Shown one piece after another: positions 17,882-26,801 of a stretch of DNA of 64,000 nucleotides (positions are counted from its first letter, which is position 1; each line of letters begins with the position of its first letter). The notes under the pieces were generated by a model. That model was not told the DNA's origin, did not search any database, and saw nothing but the letters and a program-made list of their open reading frames with translations. Both the position numbers and the translations under genes were made by a program. This stretch comes from Candidatus Gastranaerophilales bacterium (GTDB taxonomy: Bacteria > Cyanobacteriota > Vampirovibrionia > Gastranaerophilales > Gastranaerophilaceae): the NCBI GenBank assembly GCA_944323285.1, contig CALURV010000008.1, forward strand, positions 103,203-167,202, written 5' to 3'.

Positions 17882-18304
17882 ATGAAAAATTTTAATTTAT
17901 CAAATTTAATATTATTTATACTGGTTTCAGGGTTAATTTTCTTTTCTGCAACAGAGGTAAATGTTAACTCTGATAAATCGGTCAAAAGCAGCTCGAATGA
18001 AATTATGCATGAAAAAGACTATGTAAATAAATACTGCAATGGGGAAGTTGAATATATTCTCCCAGATAAAACCCGAATTGATTGTCTTACAGATGAATAT
18101 GCCATAGAATTTGATTATGCAAAAAAATGGGCTGAAAGTGTAGGTCAATCCTTATATTATGCCAAAAAAACAGGCAAAAAACCTGCTGTTGCTATCATTT
18201 TAAATAAAGAATCCGATAGAAAATATATTCAAAGAATTAATGATGTTGATAAAGATATAACCATATTTGAAATATATACAAATGATTTTAAGAAACAAAA
18301 TTAA
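17882..18304 (+). CDS. Exported protein with PD-(D/E)XK-like residues
   Basis: A 140-residue protein with an N-terminal hydrophobic segment (LILFILVSGLIFF), a signal or anchor helix. The soluble part carries LPDKTRIDCLTDEYAIEFDY then KKWAESVGQSLYYAKKTGKK. Asp67, Glu76, Asp78 and Lys82 plus the helix with Gln and Tyr are spaced as in PD-(D/E)XK nuclease-fold cores. I recognise the pattern as a small uncharacterised bacterial family but not a named gene. It is 15 bases before the 3-methyladenine glycosylase gene, so a DNA-related role is possible, although the signal segment would place it outside the cytoplasm. Nuclease activity is inference. Confidence 0.6.
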   Translation: MKNFNLSNLILFILVSGLIFFSATEVNVNSDKSVKSSSNEIMHEKDYVNKYCNGEVEYILPDKTRIDCLTDEYAIEFDYAKKWAESVGQSLYYAKKTGKKPAVAIILNKESDRKYIQRINDVDKDITIFEIYTNDFKKQN

Positions 18305-18319
18305 GGATTTTAATTATTA

Positions 18320-18868
18320 ATGAACAAAATTATTAATAAAAAATTTTATGAAAAGAATACTGTTATAGTTGCAAAAAACTTACTTGGAATGGTGCTGTGC
18401 AGAAGAATAGCAAAAAATAAAATTCTTAGAGGAAAAATTGTAGAAACAGAAGCTTATACTCAAAATGAACCTTCTTGCCATGCATATAGAGGAAAAACTA
18501 GAAGAAGCTCTACAATGTTTAAAAATGCAGGTATTTCGTATGTTTATTTTACTTATGGAATGTATCACTGTCTAAATATAATTACAGAAAAAGAAGGGTT
18601 TGGCTCAGGCGTACTAATTAGAGCAATTGAACCTTTAGATAATTTTTCTAATACTAATGGACCTGCGAAAATATGCAGAGAACTTAATATTACTAAAGAA
18701 CTAAATGAAGTTAATGTATGTTCTGATAATTCTCCTCTATGGATTGAATATGGAGAGAAAATAAAAGACTCTGATATTATTCAAACAACAAGAATTGGTA
18801 TTAAATTAGCAACAGAACTTCCCTGGAGGTTTTATATTAAAGATAATAAATTTGTTTCTAAAAAATAA
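18320..18868 (+). CDS. mpg: 3-methyladenine DNA glycosylase (AAG/MPG family)
   Basis: A 182-residue monofunctional alkyladenine glycosylase. Visible motifs are VAKNLLGMVLCRRI, GKIVETEAYTQNEPSCHAY (with the catalytic Glu), the intercalating-Tyr region ISYVYFTYGMYHCLNI, GSGVLIRAIEPL, and NGPAKICRELNI. It excises alkylated purines from DNA. The length is at the short end of the family. It ends two bases before the stop of the convergent rsmI gene. Confidence 0.93.
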   Translation: MNKIINKKFYEKNTVIVAKNLLGMVLCRRIAKNKILRGKIVETEAYTQNEPSCHAYRGKTRRSSTMFKNAGISYVYFTYGMYHCLNIITEKEGFGSGVLIRAIEPLDNFSNTNGPAKICRELNITKELNEVNVCSDNSPLWIEYGEKIKDSDIIQTTRIGIKLATELPWRFYIKDNKFVSKK

Positions 18869-18869
18869 A

Positions 18870-19682
18870 TTAATCTATAACCATTTTATATACTTTATTT
18901 TTATTAATATTGTAAAGTTTTGAAATTATTTTAGAAATATCTTTTGGTGAATAACCTTCTTCTTTCAGAATATTAATTTTATCCATTATAAAGTCATCTG
19001 ATTCTTCTCTCTCATCCTTAGCATAGACCAAAGCAACAATTTCACCCTTCAAAGTATTTTCACTATAATATTTTATAATGTTCTTTACTTCATCTATTTT
19101 TACTTCTTCAAAAACTTTTGTTAGTTCTCTTGCTACAGCAATTTTCTTTTCCTCGCCAAAAAGTTCTTGAATATTTAATAAAGTATCCATTAATCTGTTT
19201 GGCGACTCATAAAAAACACAATTTGTATATTTATACTTATTTAAAATATCGAATTGCTGTTTTTTTATCCTTGGAATAAAACCAATAAAGGCATATTCTT
19301 CACAGTCTCTTGGAACAAGCGATAAAAAAGTTGTAACAGCACAAGCACCGGGAATAGATGTTATTTTAACATCATTTTCATATAATGTTTTTATTAAAGT
19401 ACTTCCGGGATCAGAAATACAAGGAGTTCCCGCATCTGAAACCAAAGCTACTTTTTTATCCTCATTTAATAAATCTAATATCTTTCTGCTTTTTTCTTTC
19501 TCATTAAATTTATGACAATCAATTAGTTTCGCCTTTATTCTATATTTTTCAGTCAATATTCTTGTTACACGTGTATCTTCACAAGCAATATAATCAACAC
19601 TTCTAAGAATTTCAACAGCTCGCATTGAAATATCTGATAAATTTCCTATTGGTGTTGCAACTATATAAAATTTATAAGACAT
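18870..19682 (-). CDS. rsmI: 16S rRNA (cytidine1402-2'-O)-methyltransferase
   Basis: A 270-residue tetrapyrrole-methylase-fold enzyme. It begins FYIVATPIGNLSDISMRA and has ACEDTRVTRILTEKY, LVSDAGTPCISDPGS and SIPGACAVTTFLSL, the SAM-binding signatures of RsmI. It methylates the ribose of C1402 in the ribosomal decoding centre. The C-terminal extension (SPKDISKIISKLYNINKNKV) is also typical. It starts a few bases after the STAS-domain gene and shares its transcript. Confidence 0.95.
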   Translation of the reverse strand: MSYKFYIVATPIGNLSDISMRAVEILRSVDYIACEDTRVTRILTEKYRIKAKLIDCHKFNEKEKSRKILDLLNEDKKVALVSDAGTPCISDPGSTLIKTLYENDVKITSIPGACAVTTFLSLVPRDCEEYAFIGFIPRIKKQQFDILNKYKYTNCVFYESPNRLMDTLLNIQELFGEEKKIAVARELTKVFEEVKIDEVKNIIKYYSENTLKGEIVALVYAKDEREESDDFIMDKINILKEEGYSPKDISKIISKLYNINKNKVYKMVID

Positions 19683-19688
19683 TACATC

Positions 19689-19967
19689 TTACCTTCTTGT
19701 AATAGGGTTTGTTGCTATATTTGCAAATGTTTTATTTAATCCTGTTACATCAAGCATTCTACCTACTGAAGGATTAACATTACTTATTGAAATAGATTTA
19801 TTATTTAATAATGCTACCTTTTGTATATTTAATAATGTTGTCACAGCTTTTAAATCTATACTTTCAATATTTGAAAAATCCAAAGTTATGCTCTTTGAAT
19901 TTTCAAATTCCATATTATTTATATTCCCCATATTATTAAATAATTCAGAAGCTCTTATTATTTGCAT
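19689..19967 (-). CDS. STAS-domain protein (anti-sigma antagonist-like)
   Basis: A 92-residue protein with a STAS fold pattern: a beta strand (SITLDFSNIESID), helix (LKAVTTLLNIQKVALLN), strand (KSISISNVNPSVGRML), and helix (VTGLNKTFANI). The serine phosphorylated in SpoIIAA-type antagonists is not at its usual place after the strand: IDLKAV replaces the VDSSGL type. It may therefore be a structural STAS protein (MlaB-like) or be regulated differently. It lies between the AMIN-like envelope gene (20046) and rsmI on the minus strand. Confidence 0.65.
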   Translation of the reverse strand: MQIIRASELFNNMGNINNMEFENSKSITLDFSNIESIDLKAVTTLLNIQKVALLNNKSISISNVNPSVGRMLDVTGLNKTFANIATNPITRR

Positions 19968-20045
19968 AATACAACCTACTCATTTATTTGTTGCATAAAA
20001 ATATATTAATATCTTTTATTCTTTTATGCAATATTTTTTACAAAA

Positions 20046-20765
20046 TTAACCGACTTTTCTTATTTTTTCTTCTTCATACTGTGATAAATTTGAAATCACA
20101 AAATCTTTTGGAAGAGTCATATTGGTCTTAACATTGTTTATTCTGTAATGTATAGATGGTACGTATCTTTTCTGACTTACAGTTTTATTTCTAATAGTAT
20201 TATATTCTGTTTGTTTATTATGTTGTTTTGATTTTTTATTAACATTCCTTTTTAAATCCGGTCTTGATGAAATCATTAAGAAAAATAATAGAATAATTCC
20301 CACTAAGCCAAACAATATATATTTTTTATTTGCAATATATAAATATTTATTTAAAGAACTTGCATTTGAATCAAACTGTTTTAAAATACCTGTAGAAAGT
20401 TCTTTTGTATAAATTTTTGCATTATCAATATTTTTTCCTTGAAGTAAAATCATTGTATTACTAGAATTCTTCTTTTGGACTATAACATTTTTTAAATCAG
20501 AAGCATTATCATATAAAATTTCAACAGAATCTGAAGGAACAGCAGAATTTAAAACTAAAGTAAGATTATCTGCAGAATCTGAAAATTGTTTAATATTTAC
20601 TGCATTATTTACTTTTAATATTATTTTATAATTATCATTATCAATCTGTTTAACATCAACTCCTAGAAGAGAATTAGCCGCAAATGCATTTAAAGTAGAA
20701 AAGAAAATAATAAAAACAGATAATACAAATCTATTTATAAAACTATACTTAACCCTTGTCCTCAT
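20046..20765 (-). CDS. Exported, membrane-anchored protein, possible AMIN-like domain
   Basis: A 239-residue protein with an N-terminal signal peptide ending near ALNAFA|AN. A beta-rich domain follows at residues 30-115 (VKQIDNDNYKIILKVNNAV ... NLTLVLNSAV), resembling AMIN domains that bind peptidoglycan in PilQ and amidases. Then comes one transmembrane helix (YILFGLVGIILLFFLMI) and a basic, polar C-terminal tail with VPSIHYRINNVKTNM. GGAG precedes the ATG. The domain assignment is tentative. It is upstream of the STAS gene on the same strand. Confidence 0.55.
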   Translation of the reverse strand: MRTRVKYSFINRFVLSVFIIFFSTLNAFAANSLLGVDVKQIDNDNYKIILKVNNAVNIKQFSDSADNLTLVLNSAVPSDSVEILYDNASDLKNVIVQKKNSSNTMILLQGKNIDNAKIYTKELSTGILKQFDSNASSLNKYLYIANKKYILFGLVGIILLFFLMISSRPDLKRNVNKKSKQHNKQTEYNTIRNKTVSQKRYVPSIHYRINNVKTNMTLPKDFVISNLSQYEEEKIRKVG

Positions 20766-20874
20766 TAAATCTCCAACGACTATACTACCCTTTGTATATA
20801 TTTTATAAATTTTAAAAATTAATTACATCAATCAAATGGTTTATAAATTTATCTAAACCTTTAGATTAATGCGC

Positions 20875-20903
20875 TTGCTTTAATACAAAAAAAATAATAC
20901 TAT
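20875..20903 (+). promoter_or_regulatory. Promoter for the amylase-like/nagZ operon
   Basis: TTGCTT at 20875-20880 and TACTAT at 20898-20903 have a 17-base spacer. They lie about 45 bases before the GAGGT and ATG of the gene at 20949. Confidence 0.5.
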
Positions 20904-20948
20904 AAATTAGTCAGGGTGTTTATATTGTGAATATTTAGAGAGGTAAAT

Positions 20949-23240
20949 ATGTTTGATTTTCTTTCACAAAAAAATAAAAAAGAAAATAAATCGAAAATTA
21001 TACAAAATCAATTTCAAAAACTGAAAGAATTATATTCGAAAGAAAATATAACAACTGAGAGAAAAAAAGAACTTACTGATTTAATCGAAAAATTCGGATA
21101 TTTACCATATTCTCAAACAAAAGCTCTAAAGGAATTAACAGATAGTGAAGTTATATATTTGTTAGAAAAAAAGTTTGAAATAAATAACACATATAAAGAT
21201 AATTCTTTTCAGATAGAAGACGATAAAATAAGCCCTGTAAAAAGATATGGTTATAATAATTCTGATTGGATAAAAAAAGAGCAGCACGATATAAAACTCA
21301 TAAATTTAGCGGGACTTGGCAATGGAACAATAGACCCAAAACCGGCAAAATTTATTGATTGGATAAGACAAATTGTTATTCTTCCATCAGGAAATATAGA
21401 AAAAGGAATATTATCTACAACTATATATTTAGTTCCGTTTCATCCAAGAGATTTTGGAAATGCTTATCTGCTTGAGAGCACTCAAGAAGTTAGTGAAAGT
21501 CTAACAGATAATTTATTAAAAGAAAACGGAATTAGTGCAAAAGAACAAATAAAATTATTTATATCTCTAGCTCAACTAGCAGGACATCCCGTTATTTATG
21601 ATGTTTTCCCTCAAACAGGAAGATTTTCAAAAACTGTTCTTGCACATCCTGAAATAGTTAGATGGATTGATGTTAATTTTTTAACAGATGAAATTTCAAA
21701 GGCATTAAATTTTGTTGCTATAAAACTATCTTCTGAATTTGATGAAGATGATGTTACTATTGTAAGAAATATATATAAAACAACACTAAAAAGCGGTTCC
21801 ATTGATTTAACTCCTGAATTTAAACCTATTTACAATAGATTCAGAGAAGAACTTGAAGAAAAGAAAAAAGAACTTTCTAACTATATGACAAAAAAAGAGC
21901 AGCAAATTAAATTACAAAAAAGAGTAAGAGAAATTGTTGCTAAAATTAATGGAGTAAAAGCAAGTAAAATAAAAACAGATAAAGATATAACAAAAAGAGG
22001 TGAAGCTCTTCAAGCATTAATAGATTCTGGTCTATGGACTCTGCCTGATGGAGCATGGTGCTCTAGTGGCATTCCTATTTTTGAAAAAATGTCTGAATGC
22101 GGAAGTTATCCTATATTTAGACATTATGATGCTAAGGGCTGCGATGTTTCTAAATTTGCAGATTCTGACTGTCAAACTCCTTTTTATTTTGTTTACTTAG
22201 AATCGGGTGAATTTAATCTTAAAGTTATGAATTTTTATATTGATTATCTTCAAACAATCAAGGAAGATTATAATTTTGACGGTATGAGATTTACACACTC
22301 AGATTTTGTTGTTGATGAAATGAGTGAAAAAGACTTAAGACCTATAAGTTACAGAGCGCCAAGATTTCTACTTAAAAAAGCGAATGAAATATTAAAAAAG
22401 AATACTCCATATTTTGCATCTATGGCTGAATATAGATTATGGAACTCTTACTTTAAAGAATATCATCAAGATATGAATTTTGATATCTTATGGGGGAATG
22501 ATACTAAAACAGATTATGAAAAAACTCCTGCTGAAGTTATCAATAATAATAGAGAACTTCAAAATTATAATAGTTCAATATATAAAAATTCTCTTTTATC
22601 AATATTAAAAACATATAATAATCAAGACGGTGAATTTAGAACTGTTAACAGATACCTTGGACTTATGGATAAAGATGAAGCATTATTTAAATGGTTTAAG
22701 TTTAAATTTTTACCTGGTGGACAACTTGCTCAAAGACCTATAATGTATGTTGACGGTGATGAATCATTTTCTAAAGACGGAATTGAAGCAACAATTCAAG
22801 ATGAAGTTTCGCTAATGAGAAATGATGATGATGATTTTTATAATAAATTTGATGCTATAAGAAGATTCGCTGTTAATAATGAACTTACAACTGATGGCGA
22901 AGCTCAAATAATCACAAATAATAAAAATGGTTTTATTAGCTGGATGATTTCAAAAGAAACAATAAAAGAATGTTTAATTATTGCAGCTAATTATTTGCCT
23001 GCCAATGAAAAAATACTAAAACAAAATTCTGAAGGCATTATGGAATACCAGATAAAAGCAAATAATGCTATAACAAATAAGAAAATTGAGATTCCCGGTG
23101 ATTATACTTTATACTCTGAATTTATATTTGAAAATGATAAGAAAGACTTTGTTGAACATTTCTTTAACAAGGGCATAAAAACAATAGAAATAGAAAAACT
23201 GGAACCTTCTGAATTTAAAATATTTAAAATAAAGAGATAA
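20949..23240 (+). CDS. Alpha-amylase-like (GH13-type barrel) protein, atypical active site
   Basis: A 763-residue protein with a charged N-terminal region and a long barrel with amylase-like landmarks. YNFDGMRFTHSD (about 441-452) falls where GH13 enzymes have GFRxD. SMAEYRLW (Glu494) falls at the acid/base position and ILWGND (to Asp518) at the conserved His-Asp position. LPGGQLAQRPIMYVDGDESF and a C-terminal beta domain follow. The residue expected to be the nucleophile Asp is Thr449, so it may be non-catalytic or use a different residue; His450 and Asp452 are close. It ends one base before nagZ and shares its promoter. The substrate is unknown. Confidence 0.5.
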   Translation: MFDFLSQKNKKENKSKIIQNQFQKLKELYSKENITTERKKELTDLIEKFGYLPYSQTKALKELTDSEVIYLLEKKFEINNTYKDNSFQIEDDKISPVKRYGYNNSDWIKKEQHDIKLINLAGLGNGTIDPKPAKFIDWIRQIVILPSGNIEKGILSTTIYLVPFHPRDFGNAYLLESTQEVSESLTDNLLKENGISAKEQIKLFISLAQLAGHPVIYDVFPQTGRFSKTVLAHPEIVRWIDVNFLTDEISKALNFVAIKLSSEFDEDDVTIVRNIYKTTLKSGSIDLTPEFKPIYNRFREELEEKKKELSNYMTKKEQQIKLQKRVREIVAKINGVKASKIKTDKDITKRGEALQALIDSGLWTLPDGAWCSSGIPIFEKMSECGSYPIFRHYDAKGCDVSKFADSDCQTPFYFVYLESGEFNLKVMNFYIDYLQTIKEDYNFDGMRFTHSDFVVDEMSEKDLRPISYRAPRFLLKKANEILKKNTPYFASMAEYRLWNSYFKEYHQDMNFDILWGNDTKTDYEKTPAEVINNNRELQNYNSSIYKNSLLSILKTYNNQDGEFRTVNRYLGLMDKDEALFKWFKFKFLPGGQLAQRPIMYVDGDESFSKDGIEATIQDEVSLMRNDDDDFYNKFDAIRRFAVNNELTTDGEAQIITNNKNGFISWMISKETIKECLIIAANYLPANEKILKQNSEGIMEYQIKANNAITNKKIEIPGDYTLYSEFIFENDKKDFVEHFFNKGIKTIEIEKLEPSEFKIFKIKR

Positions 23241-23241
23241 A

Positions 23242-24252
23242 ATGGAAAAAGAAAATTTAACATTACAACAGAAAATAATGCAAATGTTTATTTGTGGATT
23301 TACAGTAGATAATTATCATACAAATAAATATCTTCTTAAGATGTTAGAAAATGGTCTGGGCGGTATTATTTTCTTTTCCCATAATATAAAATCAGATATT
23401 CAGTTTAAAAGATTAATCGAAGACTTAAATAAAGATGCAATGATTCCCTTATTTCTAAGCATTGATCAAGAAGGCGGAAGAGTAGAAAGAACAGAAAAAA
23501 TCCATGGCGGGAAGAAATATTTAAGTGCAAAATTTGCTTATGAAATGGGACTTTCTTTTCTTCAAAATCAAACAAAAGAAATTGCACTTGAGCTAAAACA
23601 GTACGGGTTAAATATGAACTTTGCACCGGTTCTTGATGTAAATACAAATAATAATAATCCTATTATCGGAGAAAGAGCTTTTTCTTCTAATACAGATGAG
23701 GTTATTAATGCCTCAAAAGTTGTGTTAAAAGAATATGAGAAATATGGTGTTATAGCAGTCGGTAAACATTTCCCCGGGCACGGGGCAAGCAACATTGATT
23801 CTCATAAAGCATTGCCTGTTATTGATTTATCTTATGAAGAATTAAAAAATACCCATATAAAACCTTTTAAAGAAGCCATAAATATGGGTATTCCCGCTAT
23901 TATGGTTGCCCACGTTTTTTATAGTGCATTAGAAAATAATAACATTCCAGCTTCTCTTTCTAAGAAAATTATTACTGATATACTTATTAATGAATTAAAT
24001 TTTAATGGTGTTATTATTTCTGATGATATGGAAATGAATGCTGTTAAAAATTTTTCAAGACTTGATGCCTGCATAAAAGCAATAAATGCCGGTATAACTA
24101 TGTTTATTTTCAGAAATACAACCAAAGATATTTATGAATTAATAGAGGGAATTGAACAAGCTGTAAAAAATGGTATTATAAAAGAAGATACTATAAATGT
24201 TGCCATAGATAAGATATATAATTTAAAATACAACTATGGAATTATACGGTAG
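23242..24252 (+). CDS. nagZ: Beta-N-acetylhexosaminidase (GH3, NagZ-type)
   Basis: A 336-residue GH3 enzyme. It has LSIDQEGGRVERT, FAPVLDVN, the GKHFPGHGASNIDSHKALP loop (the Asp-x-His pair that acts as acid/base in NagZ) and ISDDMEMNAV with the nucleophile Asp. It removes N-acetylglucosamine from peptidoglycan fragments or other glycans. No signal peptide is visible, so it is probably cytoplasmic wall recycling. It is two bases downstream of the amylase-like gene. Confidence 0.93.
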   Translation: MEKENLTLQQKIMQMFICGFTVDNYHTNKYLLKMLENGLGGIIFFSHNIKSDIQFKRLIEDLNKDAMIPLFLSIDQEGGRVERTEKIHGGKKYLSAKFAYEMGLSFLQNQTKEIALELKQYGLNMNFAPVLDVNTNNNNPIIGERAFSSNTDEVINASKVVLKEYEKYGVIAVGKHFPGHGASNIDSHKALPVIDLSYEELKNTHIKPFKEAINMGIPAIMVAHVFYSALENNNIPASLSKKIITDILINELNFNGVIISDDMEMNAVKNFSRLDACIKAINAGITMFIFRNTTKDIYELIEGIEQAVKNGIIKEDTINVAIDKIYNLKYNYGIIR

Positions 24253-24305
24253 TATATAATATTTTATATTGATTTATAAGAAAATTTTATAAAATTGGAG
24301 GAAAA

Positions 24306-24677
24306 ATGAGAAAACTTTTAATTATTACAGCAGCAATTACATTATCTTTTAATTGCGCATTTGCTCAAGATTTAGTTTTATCTGATGTATTGGAACAAGC
24401 AAGAACTATTGAATTAGGTCAAACTCAAACTACAGAAACAACAAAAACTCAAGATGAAATGTTAACACCTGTTAAGAATGAAGAAACAATAAATACAAAT
24501 ACTGATGCTTCATTACAAGGGGTTAATACAAAACCCGCAGCAGAAGAAACTACTGTTCCAACACAAAATACAACAAAAGTAAAAAAAGGACAAAAATTGC
24601 CAACTACTACAGAAAAACCTTTAACTCAAACTAATCAAGTTACAACACCTGATAATACAGTTGAAGGAATTAACTAG
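24306..24677 (+). CDS. Small exported Thr-rich protein
   Basis: A 123-residue protein with a clear signal peptide (RKLLIITAAITLSFNCAFA, cleavage after FA) and strong GGAGG ribosome binding site. The mature part is low-complexity, rich in Thr, Gln, Asn and Lys, without cysteines. It is probably disordered and periplasmic or surface-located. No family is recognised. It lies after nagZ on the same strand and ends just before dispersed repeat copy E. Confidence 0.65.
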   Translation: MRKLLIITAAITLSFNCAFAQDLVLSDVLEQARTIELGQTQTTETTKTQDEMLTPVKNEETINTNTDASLQGVNTKPAAEETTVPTQNTTKVKKGQKLPTTTEKPLTQTNQVTTPDNTVEGIN

Positions 24678-24694
24678 TTCTTTTTATAAATTTA

Positions 24695-24811
24695 ATCTAG
24701 TATCGCACTTTGCTACCGAGTCATCCTCGCTAACAAAGTACTCACCTTTTAAAAACGCCACTCGGAAAAATTCACTCACTCTTTCAGCTTATCGTGAATT
24801 TTTTCTCGGAC
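24695..24811 (-). repeat. Dispersed two-hairpin repeat, copy E; encodes the SucD C-terminus
   Basis: A short-form copy between convergent genes. Its end opposite the distal hairpin contains the final codons SEKKFTIS and the TGA stop of sucD (24784-24810). One stem base differs from consensus (GCTA for GTTA). Confidence 0.92.
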
Positions 24812-25671
24812 ATACTTTGTATTGATATACCAATATTTGCCGGATTTTTACATACTAAAACTCCGGCATTTTTTAATGCTTCCATTTTACTTGAAGCCGT
24901 TCCTTTTCCGCCGGATATTATTGCCCCGGCATGTCCCATTCGTTTTCCTTCGGGGGCACTTAATCCTGCTATAAAACTTACAACAGGTTTTGTAACATAT
25001 TGTTTTATAAAATCAGCAGCTTCCTCTTCAGCACTTCCGCCTATTTCTCCAATCATACATATTACATCTGTTTCTTTATCTTCTTGAAAAGCTTTTAAAA
25101 CATCAATAAAACTTGTACCTATAACAGGATCACCGCCAATACCAATACAAGTAGATTGCCCCATTCCAAGCTGAGTTAATTGATATACTGCTTCATAAGT
25201 AAGAGTACCACTTCTTGATACAACTCCTACATTACCTTTTTTATGAATAGATGATGGCATTATACCTACTTTTGATTTACCGGGGCTAATAAGCCCTGGG
25301 CAATTAGGACCTATTAATCTTACTCCATTAGCTATTACTGCCTTTTTTGCCTCAAGCATATCATAAACAGGAATTCCTTCTGTTATACATACAATAAGTT
25401 GTATTCCAGCTTCTGCTGCTTCTATTATTGCATCAGAAGCAAATCTTGCAGGAACAAAAATCATTGTTGCATTAGGCTTAACTTCTTCTACTGCTTCTTT
25501 TACGCTATTAAAAACAGGTACATCTAAAATTTTAGTTCCGCCTTTTTTAGGAGTTACTCCGCCAACCAAGTTTGTTCCATACTCCTGACAACTTTTTGCA
25601 TGAAAAGAACCTTCTTTTCCAGTTATACCTTGAACTATTAATCTTGTATCTTCATTTATAAATATAGACAT
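24784..25671 (-). CDS. sucD: Succinyl-CoA synthetase alpha subunit
   Basis: A 295-residue subunit with the N-terminal CoA-binding start ([20 protein letters not shown]) and the active-site phosphohistidine loop ([18 protein letters not shown]). It forms succinate and ATP from succinyl-CoA with SucC. Its ATG overlaps the sucC stop by one base. The last eight residues, SEKKFTIS, and the stop are contributed by dispersed repeat copy E. The hcp gene has an identical ending from another copy, so the native C-terminus has been replaced or extended. Confidence 0.96.
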   Translation of the reverse strand: MSIFINEDTRLIVQGITGKEGSFHAKSCQEYGTNLVGGVTPKKGGTKILDVPVFNSVKEAVEEVKPNATMIFVPARFASDAIIEAAEAGIQLIVCITEGIPVYDMLEAKKAVIANGVRLIGPNCPGLISPGKSKVGIMPSSIHKKGNVGVVSRSGTLTYEAVYQLTQLGMGQSTCIGIGGDPVIGTSFIDVLKAFQEDKETDVICMIGEIGGSAEEEAADFIKQYVTKPVVSFIAGLSAPEGKRMGHAGAIISGGKGTASSKMEALKNAGVLVCKNPANIGISIQSMSEKKFTIS

Positions 25672-26801
25672 TATATTTGTTTTATTACCTCTATCGCCTC
25701 ATTTAAATTTTTTACAACAGTAAATTTTAAGCCCGATGTTTCTAATATTTTTGCACCCTCTGCTTTATTAGTACCTTCCATTCTTACAATGACGGGAATA
25801 TTAATTTTTAAATTTTGTATGGCTTTTTTTACACCTTCTGCCAAAAAATCGCATCTTAAAATACCGCCAAAAATATTTATAAATACAGCCTCTAAGTTCT
25901 TATCCGATATCAATATTCTAAATGCATGCTCAATTTTTTCGCTGCTCGCACCGCCACCGACATCTAAAAAATTAGCTGCATTTTTTCCTGCTAACTTTAT
26001 TATATCCATTGTTGCCATGGCAAGACCAGCTCCATTCACCATACAACCTATTGTTCCATCCAGTTTTATATAATTCAATCCATATTTCTGAGCTTCTAAT
26101 TCATATGGATTTTCTTCTGTTTCATCTTTCAAATTAACAATATCTTCATGCCTGAATAGAGCATTATCGTCAAAATTAATTTTTGCATCTAAGGCAATAA
26201 TATCTGCTTTTTTTGTTACAACCAAAGGATTTATCTCAACTAAAGAAGCATCTTTCTCTCTTATAAGTTTATATAATGAATTTGCAATATTACATATTTT
26301 TACTGTTATTTCTTCATCAAAACCAAGTTTGTTTATTATGTCTAACGGTTCAAATTTATCTTTTATCAAAATAGTATATATTTTATCAGGACTATTTTTC
26401 GCAACTTCTTCAATATCCATACCGCCTTGAGATGAAATTATAAAAGCAATACATTCATTTGCTCTATCGAAAGTTAAACTTAGATATAATTCTTTATCTA
26501 TTTCTATCGCTTCTTCGATAAGTATTTTATTAACTTTTTTTATACCGGCTTGACTAGACTTTAACTCCATACCTAAAATTAAATTTGCAATATCTGCTGC
26601 TTGCTCATAATTATATGCAAGTTTAACCCCGCCTGCCTTACCTCTGGCGCCTGAGTGCACCTGAGCTTTTATTACACAAGGTATTGATATTTCTGATATT
26701 ACTTTTTCTATATCTTCTCTTTTTTCACAAAGAATAGATTTAGGAATATTTATTCCATATTGTTTAAATAACTCTTTTGCCTGATACTCATGTATTTTCA
26801 T
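25671..26801 (-). CDS. sucC: Succinyl-CoA synthetase beta subunit
   Basis: A 376-residue ATP-grasp subunit. It begins [17 protein letters not shown] and has [30 protein letters not shown], and a C-terminal CoA-ligase domain with FLDVGGGA and [12 protein letters not shown]. It partners SucD. Each end overlaps its neighbour by one base (O-antigen ligase upstream, sucD downstream), so an energy-metabolism pair is embedded in a lipopolysaccharide-type operon. Confidence 0.96.
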   Translation of the reverse strand: MKIHEYQAKELFKQYGINIPKSILCEKREDIEKVISEISIPCVIKAQVHSGARGKAGGVKLAYNYEQAADIANLILGMELKSSQAGIKKVNKILIEEAIEIDKELYLSLTFDRANECIAFIISSQGGMDIEEVAKNSPDKIYTILIKDKFEPLDIINKLGFDEEITVKICNIANSLYKLIREKDASLVEINPLVVTKKADIIALDAKINFDDNALFRHEDIVNLKDETEENPYELEAQKYGLNYIKLDGTIGCMVNGAGLAMATMDIIKLAGKNAANFLDVGGGASSEKIEHAFRILISDKNLEAVFINIFGGILRCDFLAEGVKKAIQNLKINIPVIVRMEGTNKAEGAKILETSGLKFTVVKNLNEAIEVIKQI

